DNA of 15,002 bases, taken from Bacteroidota bacterium (GTDB lineage Bacteria; Bacteroidota; Bacteroidia; UBA8524). This document shows positions 6,901 through 13,461 of this stretch, piece by piece. Position numbers and translations under genes: made by a program. The stretch lies in contig DQHT01000147.1 of the NCBI GenBank assembly GCA_003531115.1, forward strand, positions 21,220 to 36,221, written 5' to 3'. The notes beneath the pieces are model-generated. The model did not search any database. It was not told where the DNA came from and worked only from the letters and a program-made list of their open reading frames with translations. Every line of letters starts with the position of its first letter. The first letter of the stretch is position 1.

Positions 6901-8495
6901 GTGTTGCCTCAATGAGTCTATCCAAAACATCATTTGATTGCAGCAATGTTGGAAACAACAGCGTTACCCTTACCGTAACAGATGTGAACGGCAATAGCGC
7001 TACCGGCAGTGCAACAGTGACCGTTGTAGACAATGCTGCACCGACTGTTACAACTCAAAACGTAACCATCTATCTGGATGCCAACGGAGCTGCATCAACT
7101 ACAGCTGCTGCCGTTAACAACGGATCATCAGACAACTGTGGTGTGGCTTCTATCAGCCTTTCCAAAACATCATTTGATTGCAGCAATGTAGGAAACAACA
7201 GCGTTACCCTTACTGTAACAGACGTAAATGGCAATAGCGCTACCGGTAGTGCAACAGTGACCGTTGTAGACAATTCTGCACCTACCGTTCAAACGCAAAA
7301 CGTAACCATATACCTGGACGCGAATGGGGCTGCTTCAACTACTGCCGGTGCCATCGACAATGGTTCTTATGACAATTGCAGTGTAGGTTCTGTCAGCCTT
7401 TCCCAAACATCCTTCTCATGCAGTGAAGTTGGTCCGAATACAGTGACCCTGACTGTTACCGATGTGAATGGCAATAGCGCTACAGGTAATGCGACTGTAA
7501 CTGTTGTAGATAATATCGCCCCAATGGTGCTTACAAAACCAGCCAGCGTTACCCTTTCCGGAGCTACTGCAAGCATAACAGCTTCTGATGTAAACGATGG
7601 ATCTTATGATAATTGTGGCGTTGCTTCAGTGAGTGTTTCTCCATCTACCTTCAATTGCGGAAATATCGGGGCCAATACAGTAACCCTTACCGTAACCGAT
7701 GTGAATGGTAACACTTCTACAAATACGGCCACAGTAACGGTGAATGGATATATTCCATCTTGTACCCTGAGCGCTACGCCATCAAACAATACTTATACCG
7801 GTGCAGCGGCCAATCAAATGTTTATCGGCTACGGACCGCAAAGTATGAACCTGAGCTGTGCTGCAACAGGCGGTACCGGATTTAGCTATAGCTGGTCAGG
7901 TTCTTACCTGAATAGCACAAGTGGAAGCACAAACGTGTTCAGCCCGACTGCAGGAGGTAATTATACCATCGTATGTACGGTTACCAATTCAAATGGCTGT
8001 GAAACCACCTGTTCCATCACCATTTGTGTATTGGATATTCGTTCCAATAACAATGCGAACAACCAAAAGGTATACCTCTGCCATGTTCCGAATGGAAATA
8101 GCAACAACCCACAAACGCTTTCTATCAGCGTAAGTGCGGTTCCATCTCACCTGAACAACCATGGCGGTGACAAACTCGGTCAGTGCAGCCAAACTTGTGG
8201 TTCATTGAAAAACGAGCCGGTTGGAGAATTGTATGAAGTAGGAGAAGAAATTCACCTGATCGTATATCCAAACCCATCCAGCTCCATATTCAAGATTACC
8301 CTGGAAAGCGAAAGCGACGAGTTGATAACTGTAACATTATTTGATGCTACAGGAAAATTGATCAAAGAAATCGAGGGAGGGCATTCATTTGAGGAAATGC
8401 ACCTGGACGCAAGTGGTTTAGCTCCTGGTGTTTACATGGCCGTTGTAAAACAGGGCGACCTGCTGAAAACGGTTAAACTTACAAAAACCGAATAG
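3978..8495 (+). CDS. giant T9SS-secreted surface protein with HYR/Ig-like repeats
   Basis: 1505 residues, Ser/Thr/Asn/Gly-rich, probably an adhesin-like exoprotein; no enzymatic motif is seen. Order: signal peptide (about 1-31, ending VSGQ); an N-terminal beta-rich region with PKD/Ig-like character (to about 259); repeat R1 (260-312 and 468-496) interrupted by a 155-residue insert; R2 (497-576); a HYR unit (577-591 and 715-780) interrupted by about 123 residues; five near-identical 80-residue repeats R3-R7 (781-1180); a diverged R8 (about 1181-1258); an Ig/PKD-like segment; a cysteine-containing CHVPNGN...VPSHLNNHGGDKLGQC motif (about 1368-1400) seen in other Bacteroidota exoproteins; and a type A T9SS sorting domain (about 1425-1505, starting near VYPNPSSS). 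Each repeat keeps two cysteines (DNCG and FxC). Export is expected by Sec and then T9SS, with removal of the C-terminal domain and surface attachment or release. A strong terminator follows. Confidence 0.93.
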   Translation: MKMFTLKSLYRSLAVAGLIMITGFLDPVSGQSCSLPSVSSPASYNYASRQVTFSNVSLNSGGNSAQVNPGQTVNISFSWSSSQNGSYCSGCIVQLYVGINGHFTQCLTSGFNGYSASGSQNFNFTAPSTAGIYYITSTGTLHYSCQSVGTPQCGGSTLAVIRVGNPSQTASVAITGNTSFCPGNTATMSATVSGNFCTPSGITYQWYAGGDPYTLGTAISGATSSSYTTSTQGNYRVVATNACGGSVASSPFFVSQDNVAPVAIAKDVTIYLDANGSATLTPGMMDNGSSDNCGINTLTLSKTTFSCNNINQVSNGTLSGNLTCDNEFVAYLSTSATSLGTQIGSGTDWTQTYSLTSQTLTTGSDYYLHIKATDIGSIEALIGTFNVSGSFIFANGLQTMSTNPSYWTVANSFGGTNIGPVALGTNGMSPWGTRSGIASTAQWIWRNPTNTSGGETVYFTTKISFNAVYNDIILTATDYSNNSGFDIGRVTVVDNIAPTVVTQNVTLYLDANGNASTTAAAVNNGSYDNCGVASVTLSKTSFNCSNAGANTVVLTVTDESGNSATGNATVTVVDNSAPSISCGANITASSNITSGSASVSTGSVSAYIFNSTSYSYNFTDPVPSGATITGVTINATVYYPYNCCYAHNYMSINSSGIGGWSPGVTSGVQSGTVTSNTEPSGYNYGGTNTFTAYSWWNGITFKGATITFNYVLGGCSGQITVAAPTATDNCGIASLTNSFNNSANATDLYPVGSTTVIWTATDVNGNQNTCSQVITVNDNEAPDVLTQNVTIYLDANGAASTTASAVNNGSSDNCGIASMSLSKTSFDCSNVGNNSVTLTVTDIHSNSATGTATVTVVDNTAPTVNTQNVTIYLDANGAASTTASAVNNGSSDNCGVGSVALSKTSFDCSNVGNNAVTLTVTDVNGNTNTGTATVTVVDNSAPTITTQNVTIYLDANGAASTNAAAVNNGSSDNCGVASMSLSKTSFDCSNVGNNSVTLTVTDVNGNSATGSATVTVVDNAAPTVTTQNVTIYLDANGAASTTAAAVNNGSSDNCGVASISLSKTSFDCSNVGNNSVTLTVTDVNGNSATGSATVTVVDNSAPTVQTQNVTIYLDANGAASTTAGAIDNGSYDNCSVGSVSLSQTSFSCSEVGPNTVTLTVTDVNGNSATGNATVTVVDNIAPMVLTKPASVTLSGATASITASDVNDGSYDNCGVASVSVSPSTFNCGNIGANTVTLTVTDVNGNTSTNTATVTVNGYIPSCTLSATPSNNTYTGAAANQMFIGYGPQSMNLSCAATGGTGFSYSWSGSYLNSTSGSTNVFSPTAGGNYTIVCTVTNSNGCETTCSITICVLDIRSNNNANNQKVYLCHVPNGNSNNPQTLSISVSAVPSHLNNHGGDKLGQCSQTCGSLKNEPVGELYEVGEEIHLIVYPNPSSSIFKITLESESDELITVTLFDATGKLIKEIEGGHSFEEMHLDASGLAPGVYMAVVKQGDLLKTVKLTKTE
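6318..7517 (+). repeat. five tandem 240-bp coding repeats (R3-R7)
   Basis: Five units of exactly 240 bp, each encoding 80 residues that start APxVxTQN, then VTIYLDANGAAS, NNGSSDNCG, SKTSFDCSNVG, TLTVTD and end TVVDN. R5 and R6 share the longest identical DNA stretches; most other differences are synonymous. Diverged relatives of the unit lie at about 4755-5466 (R1, with an insert), 5466-5705 (R2) and 7518-7751 (R8). Confidence 0.92.
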
Positions 8496-8513
8496 TTGAG
8501 CGATTAGTAAATG

Positions 8514-8547
8514 AAAAGGCCACCCTGGTTCCCGGGGTGGCCTTTTT
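8514..8547 (+). terminator. intrinsic terminator of the surface-protein gene
   Basis: A GC-rich stem GGCCACCC (8518-8525) and GGGTGGCC (8535-8542) with a nine-base loop, followed by TTTTT (8543-8547) and preceded by AAAA, so it could work on both strands. It lies 18 bases after the stop codon of the 1505-residue protein. Confidence 0.92.
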
Positions 8548-8614
8548 GCGTTCATTTGAAATCAAAACTTTGAAATAAGCAGATTCCAAGCGTAATTCGC
8601 TGTACCCTGCGAAT

Positions 8615-10645
8615 ATGCCCAAACTGATTTTTGTCCTTTTTCTTGGAATTACCCTGCTCTCCTGTAGCGATCAGAATAAGGAACTTTCCACCCCTGAGTT
8701 TGATCAGGCTGTATCGGATCTCAATATCATCCGTTCAGAAAAGTATATCACCACTTTTCTGTTCAGTCTGGACTCGGCATTTGATCAGGTAGAAGAAAAA
8801 CTTCCGCTCGACTGGTACCATTATTACGAGTTTAAGGCCTGGTATTTTATGGTTAAGCGGGATATGAATACGGCCCTGTTGTATACAGATAGTATGCTGC
8901 AGACCCTGACCCCTTTGCCCGGCATTGAATCAGAGTATGCCAATGCCCTGATCCAGAAAGGCATCTTGCTGCAGCACCTTAACTTGTACTCGGCTGCGCT
9001 CAATGAGTTTTATGCAGCCGGTTCTTTTGCCGAACGTTTTCTGGATCGATGTGGTTCTGTACGTGTATACAATCATTTAGGAATTGTACTTGTTGAGCAG
9101 GGAACCTATCATGAGGCGCTCTATTATTTGGAAAAAGCCCGCCAGAGTGCTTTGGCTTGCGACTCCTCCGATTTTTTCAATTTTTTTGTCAACCTGCAAA
9201 GTATCTATAATTCGATAGGATTATGCCACGAACGGCGATCCAATCTGGATAGCGCTAAATTCTATTACGAGGAAGGACTTGCCTTTATTAAGCGCTATGA
9301 AAGCCTCTACCCAAGAAACCATGATTTTATTCTGGCTGCCAGGGGTGTATTTTACGGAAACCTCGGAAATACGGAATTGATGTCGGGAAATTATGATCGG
9401 GCTGAAGAATTGTTGCTGGCTTCTATAGCTATCAACATGGAAAAAGGGCATTTTATCAATGACGGCATCTATACCCGAATAAAACTGGGCCGACTGGCTT
9501 TAGAAAGGGGACAACTGAAACGTCTGCCACCTATGATCGATTCCATAAAAGAGAATCTGAAGGAATATCCGGATAATGAAGCATGGAGGCGGCTTCATGC
9601 TCTGGAAGTAAACTATTTCCTGGCCATGGACGATAGTGCCCGAGCTTTTCTGGCAAGGGAAGATCAACTGAAAGCGGAAAACAAGCTGGCTGCTCTGAAA
9701 AAAGAACTCCCTTCGCTAAATGTCCCGGCTTCTTTGAGTTATTTCAGGCAAAATGAGGAGCTAAAAGCACTCCATGAAACAAATACACGGAATTTTATTG
9801 TCCTCGTCTCTGTCATTCTACTTCTCCTGTTAATGAGCATCATCGGATACCTTTTCCGGAAAAACTGGTTGAATGAAAAAGAGCATGCAGCAAAACTGGC
9901 AAATATCAATGAAGAATTGCGTCACAACAATGAACAGCTTATCCAGCTTATGGAGAATCTGGAAAGCAGCCAGGAAGAAAACACCCGCATCATGAAGGTT
10001 ATTGCCCATGACCTGCGCAGTCCGGTGGCCGGCATTCAGGGGGTTTCTTCACTCATCCTCGATACAGAAGAGCTGACGAAGGAATTAAAAGAAGAGGTAA
10101 AAATGATACAGCGGATCAGCAATGATTCCCTTAAATTTATTGATGACCTCTTGAATACGCAGGGAAGCTTCCGGAACGAAGAAAAAAAGGACACCGACTT
10201 ACTCGAACTCGTCGACTATTGCGTCAATTTTATGCAGCTCAGGGCCGACGAAAAGAAGCAACATATCCATGTAAGCGGTTCCCATGTTTTTGTGCCTGTA
10301 TACCGCGAAAGGATCTGGCGGGTATTTAATAACCTCGTATCAAATGCGATTAAGTTTAGCCAGGTAGGCGGAGAAATAAACATACGCTTAAACGAAACAG
10401 CCACCCATGTACGCATTGAGGTACAGGATAATGGGATGGGCATTCCTGCAAAAATGGGAAAGAAAATTTTCGATGTCATGGGCGACAATGGCCGCCCCGG
10501 GACAGCAGGGGAAAGATCGTTCGGACTCGGACTCGCCATTTCCCTGCAGATCATGGAAGCCCACGAGGGCAGGATCTGGTTCGAAAGCGAAGAGGGGAGA
10601 GGTACCACGTTTTTTGTTGAATTTCCAAAACGGCTGAAGGCTTAA
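8615..10645 (+). CDS. orphan sensor histidine kinase with lipoprotein-type signal and TPR-like sensor
   Basis: 676 residues. The N-terminus MPKLIFVLFLGITLLSC ends in a lipobox with cysteine 17, so the protein may be lipidated as well as membrane-spanning. Residues about 50-380 are helical and TPR-like (for example GSVRVYNHLGIVLVEQGTY and GVFYGNLGNTELMSGNYDRA), presumably periplasmic. A transmembrane helix (about 394-415) and a coiled coil follow. The HisKA domain has the phospho-acceptor H465 in IAHDLRSP. The ATPase domain shows the N box (N573, N577 in NNLVSNAIKFS), G1 (D605-G609, DNGMGI) and G2 (G637-G639, GLGLAI), so all catalytic motifs are intact. No response regulator is adjacent, and the downstream gene is metabolic. 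The partner must be elsewhere, or possibly the nearby LuxR-type protein acts in the same circuit (weak inference). TACCCTGC (8603-8610) is a poor -7 candidate. Confidence 0.92.
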   Translation: MPKLIFVLFLGITLLSCSDQNKELSTPEFDQAVSDLNIIRSEKYITTFLFSLDSAFDQVEEKLPLDWYHYYEFKAWYFMVKRDMNTALLYTDSMLQTLTPLPGIESEYANALIQKGILLQHLNLYSAALNEFYAAGSFAERFLDRCGSVRVYNHLGIVLVEQGTYHEALYYLEKARQSALACDSSDFFNFFVNLQSIYNSIGLCHERRSNLDSAKFYYEEGLAFIKRYESLYPRNHDFILAARGVFYGNLGNTELMSGNYDRAEELLLASIAINMEKGHFINDGIYTRIKLGRLALERGQLKRLPPMIDSIKENLKEYPDNEAWRRLHALEVNYFLAMDDSARAFLAREDQLKAENKLAALKKELPSLNVPASLSYFRQNEELKALHETNTRNFIVLVSVILLLLLMSIIGYLFRKNWLNEKEHAAKLANINEELRHNNEQLIQLMENLESSQEENTRIMKVIAHDLRSPVAGIQGVSSLILDTEELTKELKEEVKMIQRISNDSLKFIDDLLNTQGSFRNEEKKDTDLLELVDYCVNFMQLRADEKKQHIHVSGSHVFVPVYRERIWRVFNNLVSNAIKFSQVGGEINIRLNETATHVRIEVQDNGMGIPAKMGKKIFDVMGDNGRPGTAGERSFGLGLAISLQIMEAHEGRIWFESEEGRGTTFFVEFPKRLKA

Positions 10646-10654
10646 TTAAATCTG

Positions 10655-10684
10655 TCCTCCCTACTTCCAATCCTCCCTACTTCC
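10655..10684. repeat. short CT-rich tandem repeat
   Basis: Two exact copies of TCCTCCCTACTTCC (10655-10668, 10671-10684), each 14 bp or two heptamers, separated by AA. The repeat starts nine bases after the histidine kinase stop codon and lies just upstream of the scoA promoter. Confidence 0.8.
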
Positions 10685-10695
10685 TTACCTTTTAT

Positions 10696-10703
10696 TACCT
10701 TCG
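10696..10703 (+). promoter_or_regulatory. possible -7 box of scoAB
   Basis: TACCTTCG matches TAnnTTTG with one mismatch and lies 16 bases before the scoA ATG. No -33 TTTG is seen at the normal spacing; that position is occupied by the CT-rich repeat. Confidence 0.45.
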
Positions 10704-10719
10704 CCACAAAACTATTTTT

Positions 10720-11412
10720 ATGAATAAAGTAGTGAGCAACGCCGCAGAGGCGATAAAAGATATTCAGAACGGACAGGTATTGATGCTCGGAGGATTCGGG
10801 CTTTGTGGAATTCCTGAAAATTGTATCAATGCCCTTGTGAAAAGCGGCGTGAAAGATTTAACCTGCATTTCCAATAATGCAGGGGTGGATGATTTCGGGA
10901 TCGGATTGATGCTGCAGACAAAGCAGGTGAAAAAGATGATCGCCTCTTATGTGGGTGAAAATGCCGAGTTCGAGCGCCAATTATTGAGCGGTGAGCTGGA
11001 AGTAGAGCTTATTCCCCAGGGAACCCTGGCCACGCGCTGTATGGCGGCGGGTTATGGAATGCCGGCTATTTTTACCCCGGCGGGGGTAGGAACCGAAGTA
11101 GCGGAAGGTAAAGAAGTGCGCAATTTTAAAGGCAAAGACTATTTGCTTGAACATGCCTTTGAAGCCGATTTTGCCATTGTAAAAGCATGGAAAGGGGATA
11201 CCCACGGCAACCTCATCTATAAAGACACGGCCAGAAATTTTAATCCCCTTATGGCGATGGCCGGCAAAATAACCATAGCCGAGGTGGAAGAACTGGTGCC
11301 TGCCGGGCAACTCGACCCCAACCAGATCCATACCCCGGGTATTTATGTTACCCGCATATTCCAGGGGGTGAATTATGAAAAACGTATTGAACAAAGAACC
11401 CTAAGAAGCTAA
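10720..11412 (+). CDS. scoA: 3-oxoacid CoA-transferase, subunit A
   Basis: 230 residues, the usual length for the alpha subunit of class I CoA-transferases (ScoA/AtoD type). With subunit B it moves CoA between an acyl-CoA, classically succinyl-CoA, and a 3-oxoacid such as acetoacetate. The N-terminal signature GGFGLCGIP (residues 24-32) is clear, followed by CISNNAG (about 54-60) and a central EVELIPQGTLATR segment, all typical of the subunit. The gene is followed four bases later by subunit B, so the two are cotranscribed. Sequence alone does not settle the acceptor: succinyl-CoA:acetoacetate transfer is most likely, an AtoD-like acetate:acetoacetate role is the alternative. Confidence 0.95.
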   Translation: MNKVVSNAAEAIKDIQNGQVLMLGGFGLCGIPENCINALVKSGVKDLTCISNNAGVDDFGIGLMLQTKQVKKMIASYVGENAEFERQLLSGELEVELIPQGTLATRCMAAGYGMPAIFTPAGVGTEVAEGKEVRNFKGKDYLLEHAFEADFAIVKAWKGDTHGNLIYKDTARNFNPLMAMAGKITIAEVEELVPAGQLDPNQIHTPGIYVTRIFQGVNYEKRIEQRTLRS

Positions 11413-11416
11413 AACG

Positions 11417-12070
11417 ATGTTGGATAAATTTGGAATAGCCAAACGTATTGCACAGGAACTGCAGGACGGATATTATGTGAACCTGGGAATCGGAATTCCT
11501 ACCCTGGTGGCCAATTATGTACCGGAAGGGGTGGAGGTGATCCTTCAATCTGAAAACGGACTATTGGGAATTGGTCCCTTTCCTACCGAGGAGCAGGTAG
11601 ACGCCGACCTGATCAATGCAGGAAAACAAACCGTAACTACCACGGCCGGTTCCAGCTTTTTTGATTCGGCCTTAAGCTTTGGTATGATCCGCGCCGGAAG
11701 GGTAGATCTTACCGTTCTGGGCGCCATGGAAGTGACCGATCGGGGCGATATTGCCAACTGGAAGGTTCCGGGGAAGATGGTAAAAGGAATGGGAGGGGCG
11801 ATGGACCTGGTTGCCGCTGCAAAGAACATCATTGTAGCCATGCAGCATACCGACAGAGAAGGAAATTCAAAACTCCTCAGCGCATGCACCCTGCCGATCA
11901 CAGGTTTAAAATGTGTACGAAAAGTAGTGACCAACCTCGGTGTTTTTGAGATTACGCCAGATGGATTCCTGTGTACCGAGTATGCACCCGGGGTTACGAT
12001 CGAACAGATCAAGGCAGCAACAGCCGGGAGATTGACGATTTCGCCGGGGGTGCGGGAGATGAGCGTTTAA
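11417..12070 (+). CDS. scoB: 3-oxoacid CoA-transferase, subunit B
   Basis: 217 residues, the usual size for the beta subunit. It carries the active-site motif QSENGLLGIGP with the catalytic glutamate E46, which forms the covalent glutamyl-CoA intermediate in this family. The N-terminal VNLGIGIPTLVANY (about 21-34) and later the GAMEVTDRGDIANW and GMGGAMDLV segments are family hallmarks. It starts four bases after scoA. A perfect 18-bp palindrome lies seven bases beyond the stop codon and may end the transcript. No other fatty-acid or ketone-body gene is adjacent. Confidence 0.95.
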   Translation: MLDKFGIAKRIAQELQDGYYVNLGIGIPTLVANYVPEGVEVILQSENGLLGIGPFPTEEQVDADLINAGKQTVTTTAGSSFFDSALSFGMIRAGRVDLTVLGAMEVTDRGDIANWKVPGKMVKGMGGAMDLVAAAKNIIVAMQHTDREGNSKLLSACTLPITGLKCVRKVVTNLGVFEITPDGFLCTEYAPGVTIEQIKAATAGRLTISPGVREMSV

Positions 12071-12076
12071 CGTAGA

Positions 12077-12094
12077 GGCAGAAAATTTTCTGCC
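12077..12094. terminator. 18-bp palindrome after scoB, possible terminator
   Basis: GGCAGAAAATTTTCTGCC is a perfect palindrome starting seven bases after the scoB stop codon. As RNA it would fold to a stem of about seven pairs with an AU-rich tip. The T-run is inside the stem rather than after it, so it is not a classical terminator; an operator is an alternative. Confidence 0.4.
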
Positions 12095-12143
12095 CTTACT
12101 GACCCAGCGGCCATTTACCGATCCTAAACCAATTAAAATGATA

Positions 12144-12185
12144 GAAGCACCCTTAAAGAGTGCTTCCCCGGAGCCCGAAGACCAC
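12144..12185 (+). promoter_or_regulatory. overlapping alternative hairpins upstream of lepB
   Basis: GAAGCAC (12144-12150) pairs perfectly with GTGCTTC (12160-12166). The same GTGCTTC can instead pair with GAAG-AC-CAC (12177-12185), with a two-base bulge. The two stems exclude each other, as in an attenuator. The segment lies about 95-135 bases before the lepB start. The weak promoter at 12255 would lie downstream of it, so it would be in the lepB leader only if transcription begins further upstream. Confidence 0.3.
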
Positions 12186-12254
12186 GACTGAGTTGTAGCA
12201 ATCGAGCAAAAAACGGAAACGAAAATGGGCTATATTGCATAAACGACTTTTGTG

Positions 12255-12262
12255 TAACTCTG
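12255..12262 (+). promoter_or_regulatory. weak -7 box candidate for lepB
   Basis: TAACTCTG matches TAnnTTTG with one mismatch, 16 bases before the ATG. A TTG at 12235-12237 is 17 bases upstream, shorter than the usual 19-21. Low confidence. Confidence 0.3.
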
Positions 12263-12278
12263 TTGTCAAAAGAGCATT

Positions 12279-13424
12279 ATGACAAAAAAGAAATGGGTAG
12301 GCGCACTATTTAACTTTTTCGTACCCGGACTTGGAATAGTCTATAGCCAAAATATAAGGAAAGGGGTTTTGACCTATATCCTGTTTTTCCTGGCGGTTTT
12401 CAGTTTTAGGTTTTTCGTATACAGCTTCGGACTATTCCTATTTGCAATGACACTGATTCTGGGTGCTTATGTATACCTGATCATTAGTGGATACCGCAGT
12501 ATTGAAAAGGACAAGGTTTATGAACCTAAATCACTTGACAAATGGTATGTCTATACCTTAATTTTTGTCCTTCAGGTAGCATTTCTAGAGTCCATTAAAG
12601 GGCAGCCTCTCGACAAAATTTCACCCATAAACTTCGCTAGTACTCCCACTCCTTCTATGGATCCGGGCTTACGAGTAGGGGATATGTTCGCATATAAGAA
12701 AACCAAATCAATTGAAAGATATGATGCTACGGTCTTTTGGTTTCCAGACGATATGCAAACCATGTATATCAAAAGATGCATCGGCTTAGCGGGCGACAGT
12801 TTAAGAATTAGTAATGCGAAAGTATTTATCAACGGAGCAGCTTTACCCGATATCCCCTTAAAATTTCGATACATGGTAAGCATGGATGGTTCAAAAATCC
12901 ATCCGAAGATTCTCGAAAAGATGCACATTGGACAAGACGATTATTATGCCTTTTCGTCCGACAGCAGTTTGTTCTTTTTAACAGAACAGCAGGCCAAGGA
13001 ATTGAAAGAAGTACCGAGCATCAAAAAAGTTGAGCGGTATATTGAAACAGAAGGAGAGGTAAGACACAAGGTATACCCAAATTCCGAAACCCATAAATGG
13101 AACCTCGACTTTTATGGCCCACTGTACATCCCAAAAAAGGGGGACAAAATTCAACTGACAGATGAAAATATTACCCTCTACCTAAAATGTATCGAGTTTG
13201 AAAACGAATCGGTCGAATGGGATAATATCGGGCTTACAATCAACGGGCAAGAGCATGAAACCTATACGTTCAAGACGAACTACTACTTTATGATGGGCGA
13301 CAACAGGCACAATTCCTTAGACTCAAGATCCTGGGGACTATTGCCGGAAGAATTGGTGAAAGGAAAGGCCCTGTACCTGATTTGGTCGGAGACAAGAGAT
13401 CGGATTGGAGAGGAAGTGCGCTGA
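12279..13424 (+). CDS. lepB: signal peptidase I with additional membrane N-terminus
   Basis: 381 residues. Removes signal peptides from Sec/Tat-exported proteins at the outer face of the inner membrane (family S26, Ser/Lys dyad). The nucleophile is S126 in TPSMDPGLRVGD; the general base is K165 in MYIKRCIGLAGDSL; the conserved box E is MMGDNRHNSLDSRSWG (338-353). About 150 residues separate the lysine and box E, longer than in the E. coli enzyme core but in line with long Bacteroidota forms. Residues 1-72 form an extra hydrophobic region starting GALFNFFVPGLGIVYSQNIRKG, which resembles the PGLG...Y...KG motif of TM2/DUF5683-like proteins; a further membrane helix (about 90-105) leads into the catalytic part. 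Convergent with the next gene, 37 bp between stops, with no terminator seen. Confidence 0.93.
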   Translation: MTKKKWVGALFNFFVPGLGIVYSQNIRKGVLTYILFFLAVFSFRFFVYSFGLFLFAMTLILGAYVYLIISGYRSIEKDKVYEPKSLDKWYVYTLIFVLQVAFLESIKGQPLDKISPINFASTPTPSMDPGLRVGDMFAYKKTKSIERYDATVFWFPDDMQTMYIKRCIGLAGDSLRISNAKVFINGAALPDIPLKFRYMVSMDGSKIHPKILEKMHIGQDDYYAFSSDSSLFFLTEQQAKELKEVPSIKKVERYIETEGEVRHKVYPNSETHKWNLDFYGPLYIPKKGDKIQLTDENITLYLKCIEFENESVEWDNIGLTINGQEHETYTFKTNYYFMMGDNRHNSLDSRSWGLLPEELVKGKALYLIWSETRDRIGEEVR

Positions 13425-13461
13425 ATGACAAGAAGGTCCAAATCTTCGAATCCCCCCAATC

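Noticed and set aside
6318..7517. 240-bp regular repeats considered as a CRISPR-like array
   Set aside because: The whole unit repeats and is coding in one frame; there are no short repeats with unique spacers.
5555..7789. Series of Val/Thr/Ala-rich minus-strand frames in the surface-protein gene
   Set aside because: They recur with the 240-bp repeat period and are antisense shadows of the repeats.
12139..12192. 17-codon frame MIEAPLKSASPEPEDHD between scoB and lepB
   Set aside because: Too short, with no signal sequence, promoter or recognisable similarity.
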